This document shows, piece by piece, positions 1 to 10,952 of a stretch of DNA of 64,000 nucleotides. Under the pieces are notes generated by a model that saw nothing but the letters and a program-made list of their open reading frames with translations, was not told where the DNA came from and did not search any database. Numbering within the stretch: position 1 is the first letter of the stretch; every line of letters starts with the position of its first letter. The stretch is taken from contig OY730175.1 of assembly GCA_963422465.1 (NCBI GenBank), positions 1,860,001 to 1,924,000 on the forward strand, given 5' to 3'. This DNA is from Lichina pygmaea (Eukaryota; Ascomycota; Lichinomycetes; Lichinales; Lichinaceae). The position numbers and the translations under genes were made by a program.

Positions 1-1313
1 AGGCAGCTTGTAGTGGTTGCTCACATGCCATGCGGAGCGGCTGTATCCTCCATCGTGGCGCTTCTCCATCGCTTGCTTGAATAACTTGTTGTCAATGTTG
101 ATTGCTTGTGCGATGAGTTTGTCCAGTGTGTCGACCGCTCGTCCGTCGAAGGTGATCTTGTTCTTCATGTTTTCCTTGAGTCTACGTCAGTACATGACCA
201 TTAGAGCATTGTCATCCCAGTCAGTCAGTACTGAGTATTGTTTGAACTGTGTGGTATACTCTGCGGCTGAGCGTTGTTGCTTGATGTGCTGGATCATTCG
301 TATAGCCACTTTGTCTTTGTTAGATAGTCCAAGAATCCTTTTGATCTTGTCCTTGAATTATGTCCATTTCGTCATCCATTCCAATGTGCTGTCGTGGTCT
401 CTGTTTCCTGAGAGGTGTTTGTTGACGTAAGGCTTAATCCATCAGTGGGCATTACCTCTCATGTAAGTGGTTGCAAAGAGTGGCCACTTTTCTTTAGGCA
501 GCTTTGTTTCTGGTTGGAATTGGAAGTAGACTTGAAGTTGCATGAGCCAGTCGTCGACCTTGTTTCTTTCGCCGTAGAACAGGTCTGGCTTGGTGACGCT
601 AATCTTTCCATCTGGGAAGTTGGGGTTGGTTACTCCTGAGGTACTCATCCTTGAGGGTCTTCAAAGTGTTGCGGTCTGTACCGTGCCGTCCTAACCAAGT
701 ATAGGATTAAGGGCAAGATGCGGAAGGCGGGTTGGTTCTCGCAGGAGAGGAGTGTCAAGGAGCGCGAAGGGGTTTGGTGGAACGTGGTGGTGGTGACACC
801 TGATCAATGGCTTCGTACAAAAGGATTGTATTGAAGTAGATCTAGTTGTCTGGATCACAACATGAGTTGAAGACGATTGTTCCATAAGGGAACTATCGCC
901 GGAATATATAGTGCTGGCCTGTCGAGATGATCAAGATTGTCTCGACAGTCTCGATGTCGAGACGGGTGTGATTGTCTCGACACGTCATGCACTCTGTGTC
1001 GAGACAGGTGAGATTGTCTCGACGGTCCCACCATGTTATACACCCTGTGTCGAGACTGGTGAGATTGTCTCAACACGTCATGCATGCTGTGTCGAGACGG
1101 GTGAGATTGTCTCGATGCTTCCTGCACCCTGCATCGAGACTGGTGAGATTGTCTCGATGCTTCATGCATGCTGCGTCAAGCCACCCGTGTTTGTCTCGAC
1201 AGTCACGTGACCCTTTGTCGGTTTGGTCACTTGACTTTTCTATGGTGTCCTCTTGTCTGGCCCGTGGCCTGTCTGCTTATAAATGAGTGGCTCCCTTCCC
1301 AGGGATCGTAACA
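1..1313 (-). mobile_element. Ty3/gypsy chromovirus family A, copy A1 (partial, cut by window edge)
   Basis: Minus-strand retroelement fossil whose 5' LTR (667-1313) and first part of gag (from about 648 downward) are inside the window; the rest lies to the left. The gag stretch matches copies A2 (from about 40944) and A3 (from 59173) closely. The outer LTR edge abuts LINE sequence at 1314, so this copy inserted into the LINE. It looks broken, with several breaks in the short piece visible. No capsid or pol domains can be judged beyond the gag start. Confidence 0.85.
667..1313 (-). repeat. 5' LTR of chromovirus A1
   Basis: On the element strand it begins TGTTACGATCC and ends CAACA, as in the A2 and A3 LTRs. 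It is 647 bp, the longest of the family-A LTRs, because its U3 holds about five copies of a roughly 52-55 bp unit (about 920-1190) carrying the dyad GTCGAGAC / GTCTCGAC. A TATA-like box (CTATATA on the element strand near 910) precedes a motif complementary to the sequence just inside the LTR (657-664 versus 867-874). Confidence 0.85.
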
Positions 1314-2440
1314 TCACTTTGCCATCAGCCCAGGACCAGCGAGGTTCTGCAATCTGCCAAGAAGCTGGCTGTCCACTTGAGGAGTGCTGTCGGTACGCAG
1401 TCTCACCGGAGGATATACAGTAGCTGTTGGTGTGATATGTTGGGGAAGGCTGCGGCCATGTTCAGGCTGAGCAGTGTGGCCACCTTGTCACAGCCTTGAC
1501 CCACACTGTGTGGATCTGTTCTGTCAGCAGCTCCAGGGCTGTGGTGGTGTTGTGTTGCCTGCGGCACCCATGTTGCGCCTGGGGGAGCAGGTTGTAGTGT
1601 TCGGCAATGTAGTGGATCCTCCAAGTGACGATGGCTTCCAGCACTTTCCTGAGGGTGTTGAGAAGGGTGATTAGGCACCAGGCCTTCAGCTCTTTGTAGT
1701 CTGGTTTGGCTGGCTTGCGTAGGGTGATCGTTGTTGCTACCCTGAAGCAGTGGGGGTGGTGGCCTTGCTGCAGGCATGTGTTGAACAAGTTGTGTAGGTA
1801 GCCTGCAGCATCTTTGTATAGGAGCTGGAGGATGTGGTGTGGGATGCTGTCGGGGCCTGGCACTTTGTCCGGTGCTGGGCCACAGTTGAGCTATGCCAAG
1901 GCATAGCGCAGAGTCGCCATCTCTTGCAGGGTCTCTGCCACACTTCCCCGCAGTCCTGAGGTTTTTTGCGCTCTGCTGTGTACACTCACCCCTAGGTCCT
2001 GCTTCGGATTGCTGGGTTGCCAGCCCGGAGCCCACACTCCAACTGCAGTTTGCTCCTTGAGCCTGTCATTTGCAGCCTGAGCCTGCACTCTGTACAGACC
2101 AGCATGCGCTTCTGTCCTCTCAGGCCATATAGACAGTCTTGTAGTAGGCCCAGACCCTACTGCCGTCACTGCCATTATATGCCATGCCCCGCAGCTCTCG
2201 CTGTTTTGCATTACCTCTGTAGATCTCTCGTACAGAGGCCGACCATGCCTCGCAGGCTCTACAGACCCTGCAGGCCATGCCAGCACGTGCAGGACCACCT
2301 TTCCAGCCCACTAACCAAGTAGGGAGGAGTCTCAATCTGCCCGCTGTCACCTGTGGGGCCCCAGTTGTATGTGGTGACCCACTGGAGAACCTTTGAACAG
2401 AGAATCCCCGGTGCCCCGGCCCCGGTCTGCAGGCAGCCCA
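1314..2440 (-). mobile_element. Non-LTR retrotransposon (LINE, Tad1/I-like) ORF2 fragment
   Basis: Minus-strand pieces resemble the reverse transcriptase of fungal LINEs. One frame (1863-1462) gives the start of the RT domain with PGPDSIPHHILQLL and a segment like KPDYKELKAW...LLNTLRKVLE. A second frame (about 1500-1314) continues with VATLLSLNMAAAFPNISHQ and then LKWTASFLADCRTSLVL, so there is a frameshift near 1480-1500 plus internal stops. The catalytic DD motif would follow but is separated by the chromovirus A1 insertion. Sequence at about 1890-2350 is basic and fits the endonuclease-RT linker; the 5' limit near 2440 is a guess. A dead copy. Confidence 0.75.
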
Positions 2441-3061
2441 AAGGGAACCTGTGGCAAGGCCTTAGGCAAAACCATCAAGCCAGCACTTTGGCTATCACAC
2501 GGCCCTTAGGCACTGGAGCGGTGGGCTTCCTCCAGGCTGCCTGCTCACCTTCTTGAACACGTATTCCCTGTTTGATTAACAATGCCATGGTGCAGATATC
2601 ACTCCCCTCCTAGAACAAGATCCTTGACACATTAGCTGCTGGAGACTCTGCTAGGGGGGGTTGTGTGATGAAAACTCCTCTCAACTACTCCAGAGGTGCC
2701 CTGTCGGATGCCTAGACTTCACATCCACCAGCTGCAGGGCTGGCTTCAGGCTGTAGCGTACACAGCAGACATCCGTCAGGTAGTTTTTATAACCAGTTTG
2801 GTCGCAGTCCTCTGTTCTGATGATGTCACTTCACGGGGGTGTCCAGGGTGCCTGCGCAACACCTCCGGTGGCCCGTCACTCCACAGGCACCAGCAGCTCG
2901 ACCAGTGACTCAATTAGCTCTCGGTGCAGCGACTACAAGCAGCTTGGGAGACTGCCTGCCATCGCTGCCCCGAGGTTCCCAGCCTGCACTGCGTGGAGGT
3001 TTGAGTTGTCGCAGGCCGCTCAGTAATGATAGTACAGATGTAAAGGAGTCAGCCAAGCCCA
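2441..3061. other. No gene recognised
   Basis: Open frames here are short and on both strands, with no recognisable domain. The stretch may include further decayed LINE or pogo sequence, but nothing decisive is visible. Confidence 0.4.
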
Positions 3062-3219
3062 TGAATTTACTATTTTGTCGTGGTGTTGCTAAGTTATAGA
3101 AGTGCAAAGTTGATTCTGATGGAAAGGCTAAGCACTGTTGAGGTGGCGGGCACCCTTACGGGTGTCCCGACCGTAGCTTGCGCGAGGGAAGTGGGAGGTA
3201 CCATACTACCTCTAAGGCA
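3062..3219 (-). repeat. Dispersed repeat with GGGTGTCC hairpin (copy 1)
   Basis: Matches 37861-38011 in inverted orientation over about 150 bp. Shared landmarks in order are GTTGCTAAGTTATAGAA-like sequence, a self-complementary CACCCTTAC...GGGTGTCC hairpin, CCCGACCG, and a final AGGTAC...TACCTC dyad. The other copy adjoins the 3' end of the pogo-type element, so this may be an end of that transposon family or an independent miniature element. Confidence 0.65.
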
Positions 3220-3399
3220 TGGGTACATCTGATTATCATTAATTAATGCGACTCTGGTAGCGAAGAAATGTTGATATTCTGACATTACTTATGACCATTG
3301 CGACCCGCCGCATGTACATCGTAGGGGTGTACGGAAGTACACAGACTTGTGTCATGACGCTATACGAGTACAGTACGGTCCATAAGTACTGCGCGAGTA

Positions 3400-3772
3400 C
3401 GGAAGCCCGCGCCAAAAGTATTCGGAGATCCTTCGGTAGGTTCAGGAGCTTCTTGACTACAGTAGTTCATTGAGCAGCTTTGAAGAACTTATTCTGATAC
3501 ACCAGGTTTGCGACTGGATTATAGCCATGCTTGTACACAACTTGATAGATTTGATGAATTGTGCTAGCAGAGAGAAATGTGACTCTAATGATCTTTTTGA
3601 TAGAGATACCTTCTTCAAGAAGAGCAAATATGTGAGCTTTCTGTGCAACACTGATGTTTGTGTTAACTATGGAGTTGGTCGGTTGGACAGTGGGGTCGGT
3701 GGTTTGGGAAGTGGGGTACAGTCTCACGACTTTTTAGGGGGGTCTCCGAATACTTTTGGCGCGGGGCTTCCG
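3400..3772 (-). mobile_element. Miniature Tc1/mariner-type transposon with transposase remnant
   Basis: A 373-bp unit bounded by TA on both sides (3398-3399 and 3773-3774), the target duplication of Tc1/mariner elements. Terminal inverted repeats of about 32 bp (3400-3431 and 3741-3772) both start CGGAAGCCC and continue to AAAAGTATTCGGAGA, differing by a one-base indel and one substitution. The interior encodes, on the minus strand, a helix-turn-helix segment (VAQKAHIFALLEEGISIKKI) as in mariner transposase N-termini, with no DDE catalytic domain. It is therefore an internally deleted, non-autonomous derivative. Confidence 0.85.
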
Positions 3773-3942
3773 TACTTCCCGTGCGATGCCTACAAGGACC
3801 TCTAATATCAGAGCGCAACAGCTCACCAAAGTTCAAGAGGAATTGTTCGCCGCTTGCCCTTCTTAGGTGTTGGTCACGCTGGAAAACAAAGCCTTCCCGG
3901 CCGTGGCGCCAGTACTACATCTGGAGCTCTTGAACCCCTCCA

Positions 3943-4505
3943 ATGGCGCAGTCGGTAGGTTTTTTTCTGTCATCCTGTTGACCCCAACCCCGCACCGCAT
4001 CCGTTTTGTGATCAAGGCTAGGACGCCTCAGGTGCTGACGGTTCATCGTAGATTGAGGATACGGATGTACTGCTCACTCGACTTTCACGCAAGGGAGGGG
4101 TTCACTCCACTCTGGTGCTGGAACGGGAGACAGGTGCCATCGTTCGCAGTTCAGGCTTGATCACGTCGCCAGTCTCCGATTCAAGGCCCTCACGGCTTGA
4201 GCGTCGGGTCTCGAATGGCGACGGCACCGTGGAGATTAGCGGATCGGCCGACAGCGAAGCTCGAGTAGTCACAAGGGCCGAGGAGGTAGCTGGCATGGTG
4301 TGGAACTTTGTGGGGGCAGCCGGTGGTCTCATCCGAGGGCTCAACGAAGAGGATGATCTCAAGCTTCTGAGGCTGAGAACGAAGAAGAACGAAATCGTCA
4401 TCGTGCCTGGTAGGCTGTCCGCTGTCCGATCTCATGGAGCGGGACTGACACGAAGAAGACTCCAAGTTCGTCCTGGTCGTCATCCACGATACCCCTCCAG
4501 CATGA
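3943..4505 (+). CDS. Roadblock/LC7-type dynein light chain
   Basis: Three exons: 3943-3954, 4052-4409 and 4456-4505, giving 139 aa. The first exon codes only MAQS before a GTAGGT donor; the next begins IEDTDVLLTRLSRK, then STLVLERETGAIVRSSG, the first strands of the roadblock fold. The C-terminal half has EEVAGMVWNF, LKLLRLRTKKNEIVIVP and, after a 46-bp intron with an ACTGAC branch site, SKFVLVVIHDTPPA and TGA. This order is typical of fungal roadblock/LC7 proteins, which act as cytoplasmic dynein subunits in cargo transport. All junctions keep frame. The tiny first exon is inferred from splice signals and fit to the family; an annotation without it would miss the start. Confidence 0.85.
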
Positions 4506-5899
4506 CACAGAAGCAAGAACGCGGTAGGGCAAGAGCAGCGTTTTTGGAAAAGAAGTCTCAACAGCAGGAGACAGCAGATGCATGGCCAGAGCAGGTCCCG
4601 AGAGGGTGGCTTCAGGCGTCTTGAATGGAGATCCGAGAGGTATTAGACCACGGATCTGCTTCGAGTGCGCCTCCGCCGCCGCAAATGATTCAGCTGCGTG
4701 GCCTGGAAACCTCGCCAAAGATTCGATGCGCTCTTTACCAAATCAAAGTACGTTCGCCCGCTCTCACGGCGGAGCTCTACATCGGTTGATTCACCCATAG
4801 ACCAGAACTTTCACCTGCCTGCCAGCGTCTCCTGTGAATGAGGTCGTCGGTGCCAGCCGACATGTCGTGCACGGGGGCTGCTACCGTAGCGTACCTACCG
4901 TAGCGACCGATCAGCCGTCAACAGCCAGATTCTCATACGCTTCTTGGACGCCTTCAGCTGTCTCAAGAGCAAGGAGCTGACGACACTTCCGCAATATCTA
5001 CCACCACTCAGAGGGACGTCTTGTCTGATCCGACATTGGTCATACATCTCAGCAATGAGTGATGTGCTCGGCGTACGGCCAATCTGTGTAAAGCCGTCAG
5101 AGGCCTTGCCATACTAAGCTCCAGCATCCGCGCACAGATGCAGCCTCATTTGATTCAATGTCCGCATGAGCTCGGTCAGCAAAAACCTCAAGGAACACTG
5201 GACCGGCGTCTCTTTCACCGGTAGCGAATACTTACGTATTGGCTTCTGTGTAGTGTCTACGATCACTTCGCCGAATCCGACAAAGGTTTTCGCCATTCCC
5301 ATGTACTGGTCTGTCCAGCACTCTGAGATTTGTGGGAACCAACCTTGTACAAACGTCAACGACAGCATCGTAGGTGTCAAGGCAGGGCCACATCTGGCAG
5401 AAGTACGCAAGAGGTGTCACGCCGAAATAGCGCTACCGGTAGTGGAGTACCGTACCGTTCGTGGAACGCCAATTTAGCAAAGCTCTCATAATCACCCAGT
5501 CTCTCTTGGCCGTTGTGTGCTGAGATCTGGCTTCAGGTGTTCTGGCGATGTGGCTTCGGAGCAGCCATTCGCTTGTACGACGCTCACGTTATGGTACTTC
5601 TGCTACACAGTCGCAAGTAAAGGTGAAGCTAAGCCTCAGCTCGCTGCGTCTTGAAGTTGCATTTCAGCTCCGACACTGTCAACCGACTGCGTGTGTACCG
5701 TGCGCCTGCGGAGCTTTCTTGCCATGCTCGTCCGATGGCTTGGGACCTCAGAAACTGTCAAAAGTTTCTACATCGAGGAGAACACCATTTGGTGATCGCT
5801 TGACGCTGCGATCTGGCCACCACATTTGAAGCCGTCATACTTGATGTCATCTCTGGTTGTTTAATTCAGCATGCTCGGAGCCGCCACCTCCCACCACAG
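4506..5899. other. Spacer without a recognised gene
   Basis: No frame here is longer than about 106 codons and none shows a recognisable domain. A minus-strand frame at 5114-5410 has fairly normal composition but no family resemblance that I can name. Confidence 0.4.
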
Positions 5900-7270
5900 A
5901 TGCGCCGGCTTGTCGCGTCACCTGGGCTCATGCAAGCCGCTCCTCAGGCCGTCATCTGGTCGGGAGCCAGCGTCAGCCTGCCCTTTGTGGTCTTCCGCCT
6001 CTACGTTCGAATGGCGAGGTTTCGGTGTCTGTTCGTTGACGACGCTTTCGTCGTTCTCTCGTGGCTCATGCTTCTTTCCGCGGCCGTGCTCTCACAGATC
6101 TCGCTATCTGCCATGTATTTCTTCATACGAGTTGCCAGCGGGGATCTGCTGGTGATTCCTGGGCCCGATTTCTTTGATAAAGGCTCCATGTATCTCCGTT
6201 ATCAGACCGCCATCCAGCTGCTATTTTTCTCGGGGCTGTGGTCTGTCAAGTTCGCGTTTCTGTTCTTCTTCAGGACGCTCAGCAACGGCTTGAAGCGCGA
6301 GAGGACCCTCTGGTGGTCCGTCTTCGCCATCACCCTCGCCACCTATCCCACCATCGTCGGCATCTGGCCGTACCGGTGCACCACCAGCAGCGCCTCTGCG
6401 GCGGCCAGTAAGTCGGGTCACCCGGCCCGCGGCATGGGACCTAACAGCGTCCAGTAACCTGCAACGGCCCTCGGGCAGTCCGTTATGCGATGTTTATTCT
6501 GAGGTTCACCACGTCGATGGACGTCATCACCGACGTGCTCAGTAAGCTGTGTGGCCGGACGTTAGACACAGGGACACCATGCTGAATCGCATCGCATAAA
6601 GTCATGTCGATCCCGATACACCTTCTTTGGAAAGTACAGATCAGCCTCCGTCGAAAACTCCTGCTCGGGGGCATATTCTCGCTCTCGCTGGTCATCATTC
6701 TGTTCTCGATCCTACGCATCACCTTGGTCACAAAGACCCGCGATTCTCGCAGGCTGCTTCCTGAGCAGACGTGGTTGTTCCTGTGGGGTTACATAGAGGC
6801 AAGCATCGGTAAGCGGATCATGGAGGTGAAGAGATGGATTTCTCATTTGTCGAGCCGCCTGCTTACGGTTCGTGCGCTCATCAGCCGTCATCGTGGCTTG
6901 CCTAGCGTCGTTCCGAACGTTGTTCACCAAGCCAGAGCGCTCGCCGCAACGGAAGCCTGCCTGGAAAAGGCAAGAGGACATCGAGGCGAGGTTCAGCCCC
7001 GAAGAAGCCAAAGTCGGAAGCTCGGAATCTACACTGCCTCGAAAGAACATCTGGCAGGGCGGCGGCGGCGGCTGCAACGAGACTTCGATCCATGGCCGTG
7101 AGCTCTCTTCGCGATCGTCTGCAAAGTACGCCGGGTCGTCGGCATCCTCCAACACCGCCGTCGCATTTCCGGATGGCGTCCACGTTGGAAATGATCGCTG
7201 CGTCTCTCTCGAGGTGCACATCGAGCCACCTGAGCTCCAATGGGAGCATGGTGCAATGGAGCCTCAGTAG
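5900..7270 (+). CDS. Fungal rhodopsin-domain integral membrane protein (PTH11/SAT5-like)
   Basis: Four exons: 5900-6407, 6455-6541, 6602-6808 and 6885-7270, giving 395 aa. Introns are 47, 60 and 76 bp with GTAAG donors, and every junction restores frame. The protein has about seven hydrophobic segments: AVIWSGASVSLPFVV, DAFVVLSWLMLLS, a segment near FSGLWSVKFAFLFFF, WWSVFAITLATYPTIVG, SMDVITDVLIMSIPIHLLW, LLLGGIFSLSLVIILF and EASIAVIVACLASFR. That order, with the Cys before the fifth segment, is characteristic of the large fungal rhodopsin-domain family, which includes PTH11-like receptors; most members have no known ligand. The tail after about residue 290 is hydrophilic, with a Gly run. A second ATG at 5930 (MQAAPQAVIW) is an equally good start by family comparison. 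Confidence 0.85.
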
Positions 7271-7417
7271 GACCATTCATCATCACCACTCTGAAGGTAA
7301 ATTAAAAAGCATAAAGGTCTCGCATGTCTGCAAGTTGGCTGCAGCACCAGCACCAGCAACCCGGGCAGACTCACCGCCCACTTCTTGGACGCTGAATGGC
7401 AATGCATGGGGGCGGGA

Positions 7418-7434
7418 GGGGGGGGGGGGGGGGG
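7418..7434 (+). repeat. Poly-G run (17 nt)
   Basis: Uninterrupted G run just beyond the stop codon of the minus-strand gene at 7445-8367. One of seven G or C runs of 14-22 nt in this window. Confidence 0.95.
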
Positions 7435-7444
7435 TGTTCTGGTT

Positions 7445-8367
7445 TCAGAGAGCGGGCGGTAGCCCCTGCGAAGCCGGCCTCAAAGCCCGGCCCTTCTGAG
7501 GCATACCATCATGACGACCGAAACTCGACTTGACATGCTGACCGATTGTACCCAGCAGCGTCTTCACGTTGGAGAACTGGGTGGGGCCTTGGTCTCCCTG
7601 TTCTGAATCTCGTTGACCGGCCGAGTCCCCAGGTGGATGGGTATCTCCCTCCGTGCGGCTATCGCTACCTGACCGCCTTCGCTGGCGGCGAGCATCCAAC
7701 CACTCAATTATACCCTGCCTACGAAGCCTACCTTGTCGTCGTCGCTCCTTCTTCAGCCACTTTGTTCTCCTCTTTGCATGCATCTGCTCGACGCATTCTT
7801 CGGCGAGCGGCAACAGATGTCTGACATGCATCTCCGGGGTCGCTCCCTACGAACCGTTGCTCAGAGTCAGCATCAAGCCTGTCAACGATACACATTCGTA
7901 TCTCGAAGGATTCAAAGTTGACCTTGGAGGCTCACATAAAGGTCCAAGCATCGTTTAAACGCCTTTCGTTCACTCTCCGTTGCCTCACCGCCACGCTGGA
8001 GTTGTCTCCGGATATGCCACCACGAGGCCCGTTCGGCATCCGTCAGGGCTCTCCATTGGTCCTCCATGTATTCGTCCCCGTTCGAGTCGTATAGGCGGTG
8101 AATTTTCGGGTCCGCAAATTTGTGTGGGCTTTCCCATATCCAACGGAAGAACCTCACCGCGCTCCCGACCGTGGCACCGGTCAGGAGCACGCCCGAGATT
8201 CGTGGGTAGCGGTCAACGAGCTCCTTGAGCTCCTCTCGAATCGGCAATCTCTCTTGTGGTGGCGGATGGCAGACGACGTCGACGACGAAGAAAGAGAAGA
8301 CGAAGGAAAAGAGTGACACGCCGGCCACGCACGACGTGAGGAGATCGGTCGTCCGCGCCAGCCGCAT
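7445..8367 (-). CDS. Unknown protein with N-terminal membrane segment
   Basis: Two exons on the minus strand, 7936-8367 and 7445-7846, joined by an 89-bp GTGAGC...TAG intron with a GCTGAC branch site; phase is kept and the product is 277 aa. I do not recognise the family. A hydrophobic stretch VAGVSLFSFVFSFFVVDVV near residues 14-32 suggests a membrane anchor or signal anchor. The middle (HKFADPKIHRLYDSNGDEYM, then a Trp-rich segment) is hydrophilic, and the second exon is strongly basic (RRTKWLKKERRRQGRLRRQG) before a low-complexity tail. The ATG at 8367 is the first in the frame, but the frame stays open upstream to about 8495, so an additional 5' exon is possible. Confidence 0.55.
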
Positions 8368-8442
8368 GATACTGTGACCCAGAACGCGGTCCCCTTCTCG
8401 TCGAGGCAGCTCGGCGAAGAACACTTTCTTGGGCAGCAACAC

Positions 8443-9876
8443 CGACAGAGGGTCTTTTGAGCGTGCAGGAGCAGGAGCAGGAGCAGCTAGATAGATGGTA
8501 AATGTATGCTACGAGAATAGATTGGTGAAATCTCTTCCTTCAATCGGCAAAGCTCAGCACGGATATAGGCTGCTTTCTTCCATTCTCCCATTCTTCCCTT
8601 TTTTCCGCTCTTCCTCCCTTTCCTCCACTCGCCTCTCTCTCTCTCTCCATCTCTCTCTTTCTGTCGGAATGCCATCTAGGTATACGAGCCTCGTGTGCCT
8701 CGGTCGGAAAGTGCATGAAATCCACCAAATCTTACCCTGTACCGAAGTGTTTTCCGTACGAAGTACATAATCACGAAGCTACTGATACGTACGGACGTAC
8801 GGAGTACGGAGCCGATTGTGAAACAACGCCGACCCGGCACGCCCGGCCACCGAGCACCCGAGACCCGAGATCCGAGATCCGAGATCCGAGGTCACGTCGC
8901 CAATGCGTCTGTATCAAGGTCCGAATGTCGGGAGATGGAAGGCGTTTTTAGCAGTAAGAGAAAGGATAATTGGCGCCAGGAGAGAGCATGGCGCCAGGGG
9001 GCGTTCGCAAAACTAGGAGTGGGCGTCTATATGCTTGGGGCTCCTCCCGCCTACTTTCAGGAGTACTCGTGGATCGCCCTGGACAATGTACGGTGATCAC
9101 CCGACGCACTTCTTAACCTGAATGGTGCCGCCTAGGTTTAGCCTTGGCACTACGTAACCGTAGGGCTTAGGGCTTCTGAGGCGCTCATATGCCCGTGCTG
9201 AGAGGGGGGGGGCTCCTCCTCCAGCACCTTCGGTACTTCTGGAACACCTCGTACTCCCGGAGGCACGTCCGACATTTCAACGGTCTGACAGTCCAACGGT
9301 CCCTAGCAAATCTATCGATAGCGAATCATCAATTTCCCATCACGACCTATTCCACCATAACATGGCCAACTTGTACAAGGAAGTTGAGGCTCGCATGACG
9401 GGAGCTATAGATTCCATCTCCGGCTGTGAGAAAGCTACCATCTCGATGCTTCCATAGCCAAATGTTTTAATGTTCCGACGCAAAAGACTTTTCAGCACCG
9501 CCAGAAAAAGTCTAGGGAAGTCTACAGATTCTGAGATTATGGAACGGAAGTAGAGAGATCTAAGAAGCTGGTTAGATTTCTGTTCAGTTGTTCTGGTGTG
9601 GAACTGTAGTGCGAAGTTGATTAATTATTCACTGCGCACCGTTGAACTTGTTGTTGCGGCTGCAGGTAGGGCCTGATCGATTCTGGAGGCACAGCAGAAG
9701 GAGACGATGATGTTTGTTGTTGTTGTTTTAAGAGAACTAGCTAGGGTCTCAGCGACTGCCCAAAATACATGGGGCAAGAGCAAACATGACAGTGCTTAGG
9801 GCTCCACACCCACAACGTCCAATTCCAACGGGGCCAAGGCTGAACCTGGCTTGGTCAGTACGGTACCTAGTGTTAG
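8443..9876. other. Spacer with simple repeats
   Basis: No gene recognised. It contains a CT-rich stretch at about 8575-8665, GTACG-rich sequence at about 8755-8815 and four copies of a 7-bp CCGAGAT unit at about 8868-8896. Confidence 0.5.
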
Positions 9877-9885
9877 TCAGCTAGA

Positions 9886-10800
9886 TAGGGGGCGACTGGT
9901 CGTTCGAGCGGGTACGTTTCCGAGCGCTTCCAAACCGTCGACCGCGTCCCTGTCCAATTGACGCAGCAGAAATCTACACTGCAAGAGAGATATGCTGCCT
10001 TCATAGATGTACCTCGTGCCGTCCAAGAGGCTGCAGGCAGAAGCGTTGAACTTTGAAGTGTTTGCTGCGGGACTTTGAATCAGTTTGCTAGATGATTGAA
10101 TGTTGGAGTGTGGGGGTAAGGTAGGGGCGGGTACGTCATATGTTAAGGCTCGGTCGGCCAATCTTCATGCCCCCGCACTCTTCACTTGCAACACACCCAG
10201 AGAGCCTAGTATGCAGTTCACGATCCTATCTTGTCTCTGCTGGGCGTTGGTTGGCCCTGATTCAATACTATCAAGATCTTCTCGGTGAAGGTGGCAGTCC
10301 TCGTAGATGTAGAGGGCATCATCTTCTTGAGAACCACGTCCAATATAGAGGCCAAGTTGATCCACGAATAGCAGAAATAGAGCATCGCTGTCTGGAGGTG
10401 AGATAATTGCCGGCCGTGTTCTTCTGATTCGATGCGGTCGTGAGTTGCTCCGATAATGTCTTGCTCATGTGCACGACAGCCGTTGCTATCTTGACTGTTC
10501 CTTGAGACTTCGTCTCTCGGACTTCTTTTTGAAGCTCTGTGGTGATCGCTTCTTGAAGCCCGATCAGAGCAGATTCGGCCTCAAAAGCCACGACTTCCGG
10601 AGCGCCAGAGCTGATAACCAGTCAGAAGCCGAGAATGCCTGCCAAAGGGTAGCGGAGGCATCGAACATGTACTAACCTGTTCGCCCTCGCGTCCGGTGTA
10701 AGAGCCACGAGAGGAAGCTCAAGCCCTTCGTTCGGTTGTGGGATTTGCACAAAGGCAAGTTATTCGTCGCAAAGCCACTGGAACTGTCGCGGGCACAGCC
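9886..10800 (-). pseudogene. Unrecognised minus-strand gene, probably broken
   Basis: Coding-like minus-strand sequence that I cannot assign. The first exon reads LAFVQIPQPNEGLELPLVAL and then TPDARAN, with an in-frame stop just before LAFVQ. A GTTAGT donor near 10697 and a CTGAC...ATCAG acceptor near 10612 join it to SGAPEVVAFEAESALIGLQE, followed by a helical segment TTELQKEVRETKSQGTVK and SKTLSEQLTTASNQK. After about 10400 all three frames stay open for a while and the right continuation cannot be decided. Either a gene with more introns than modelled or a decaying one. No function is proposed. Confidence 0.3.
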
Positions 10801-10952
10801 CTCAGTCTTGACTAGCGTGCTCACAGACAACGTTGAGCCCCTTTCTCACTCATCCTGCACTTGAAGAATCGTGAGTGATATGGTGAGAGTGCACGAAGAT
10901 CGCGGACCCTTGATTCCAGGTCGGACTGAGATCTGGACTGACTGATTCAGTC

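Noticed and set aside
911-1286. Open frames of 99-104 codons with Cys/Arg-rich repeats
   Set aside because: They arise from the U3 tandem repeat of an LTR and are open on both strands because of the repeat, not because of coding.
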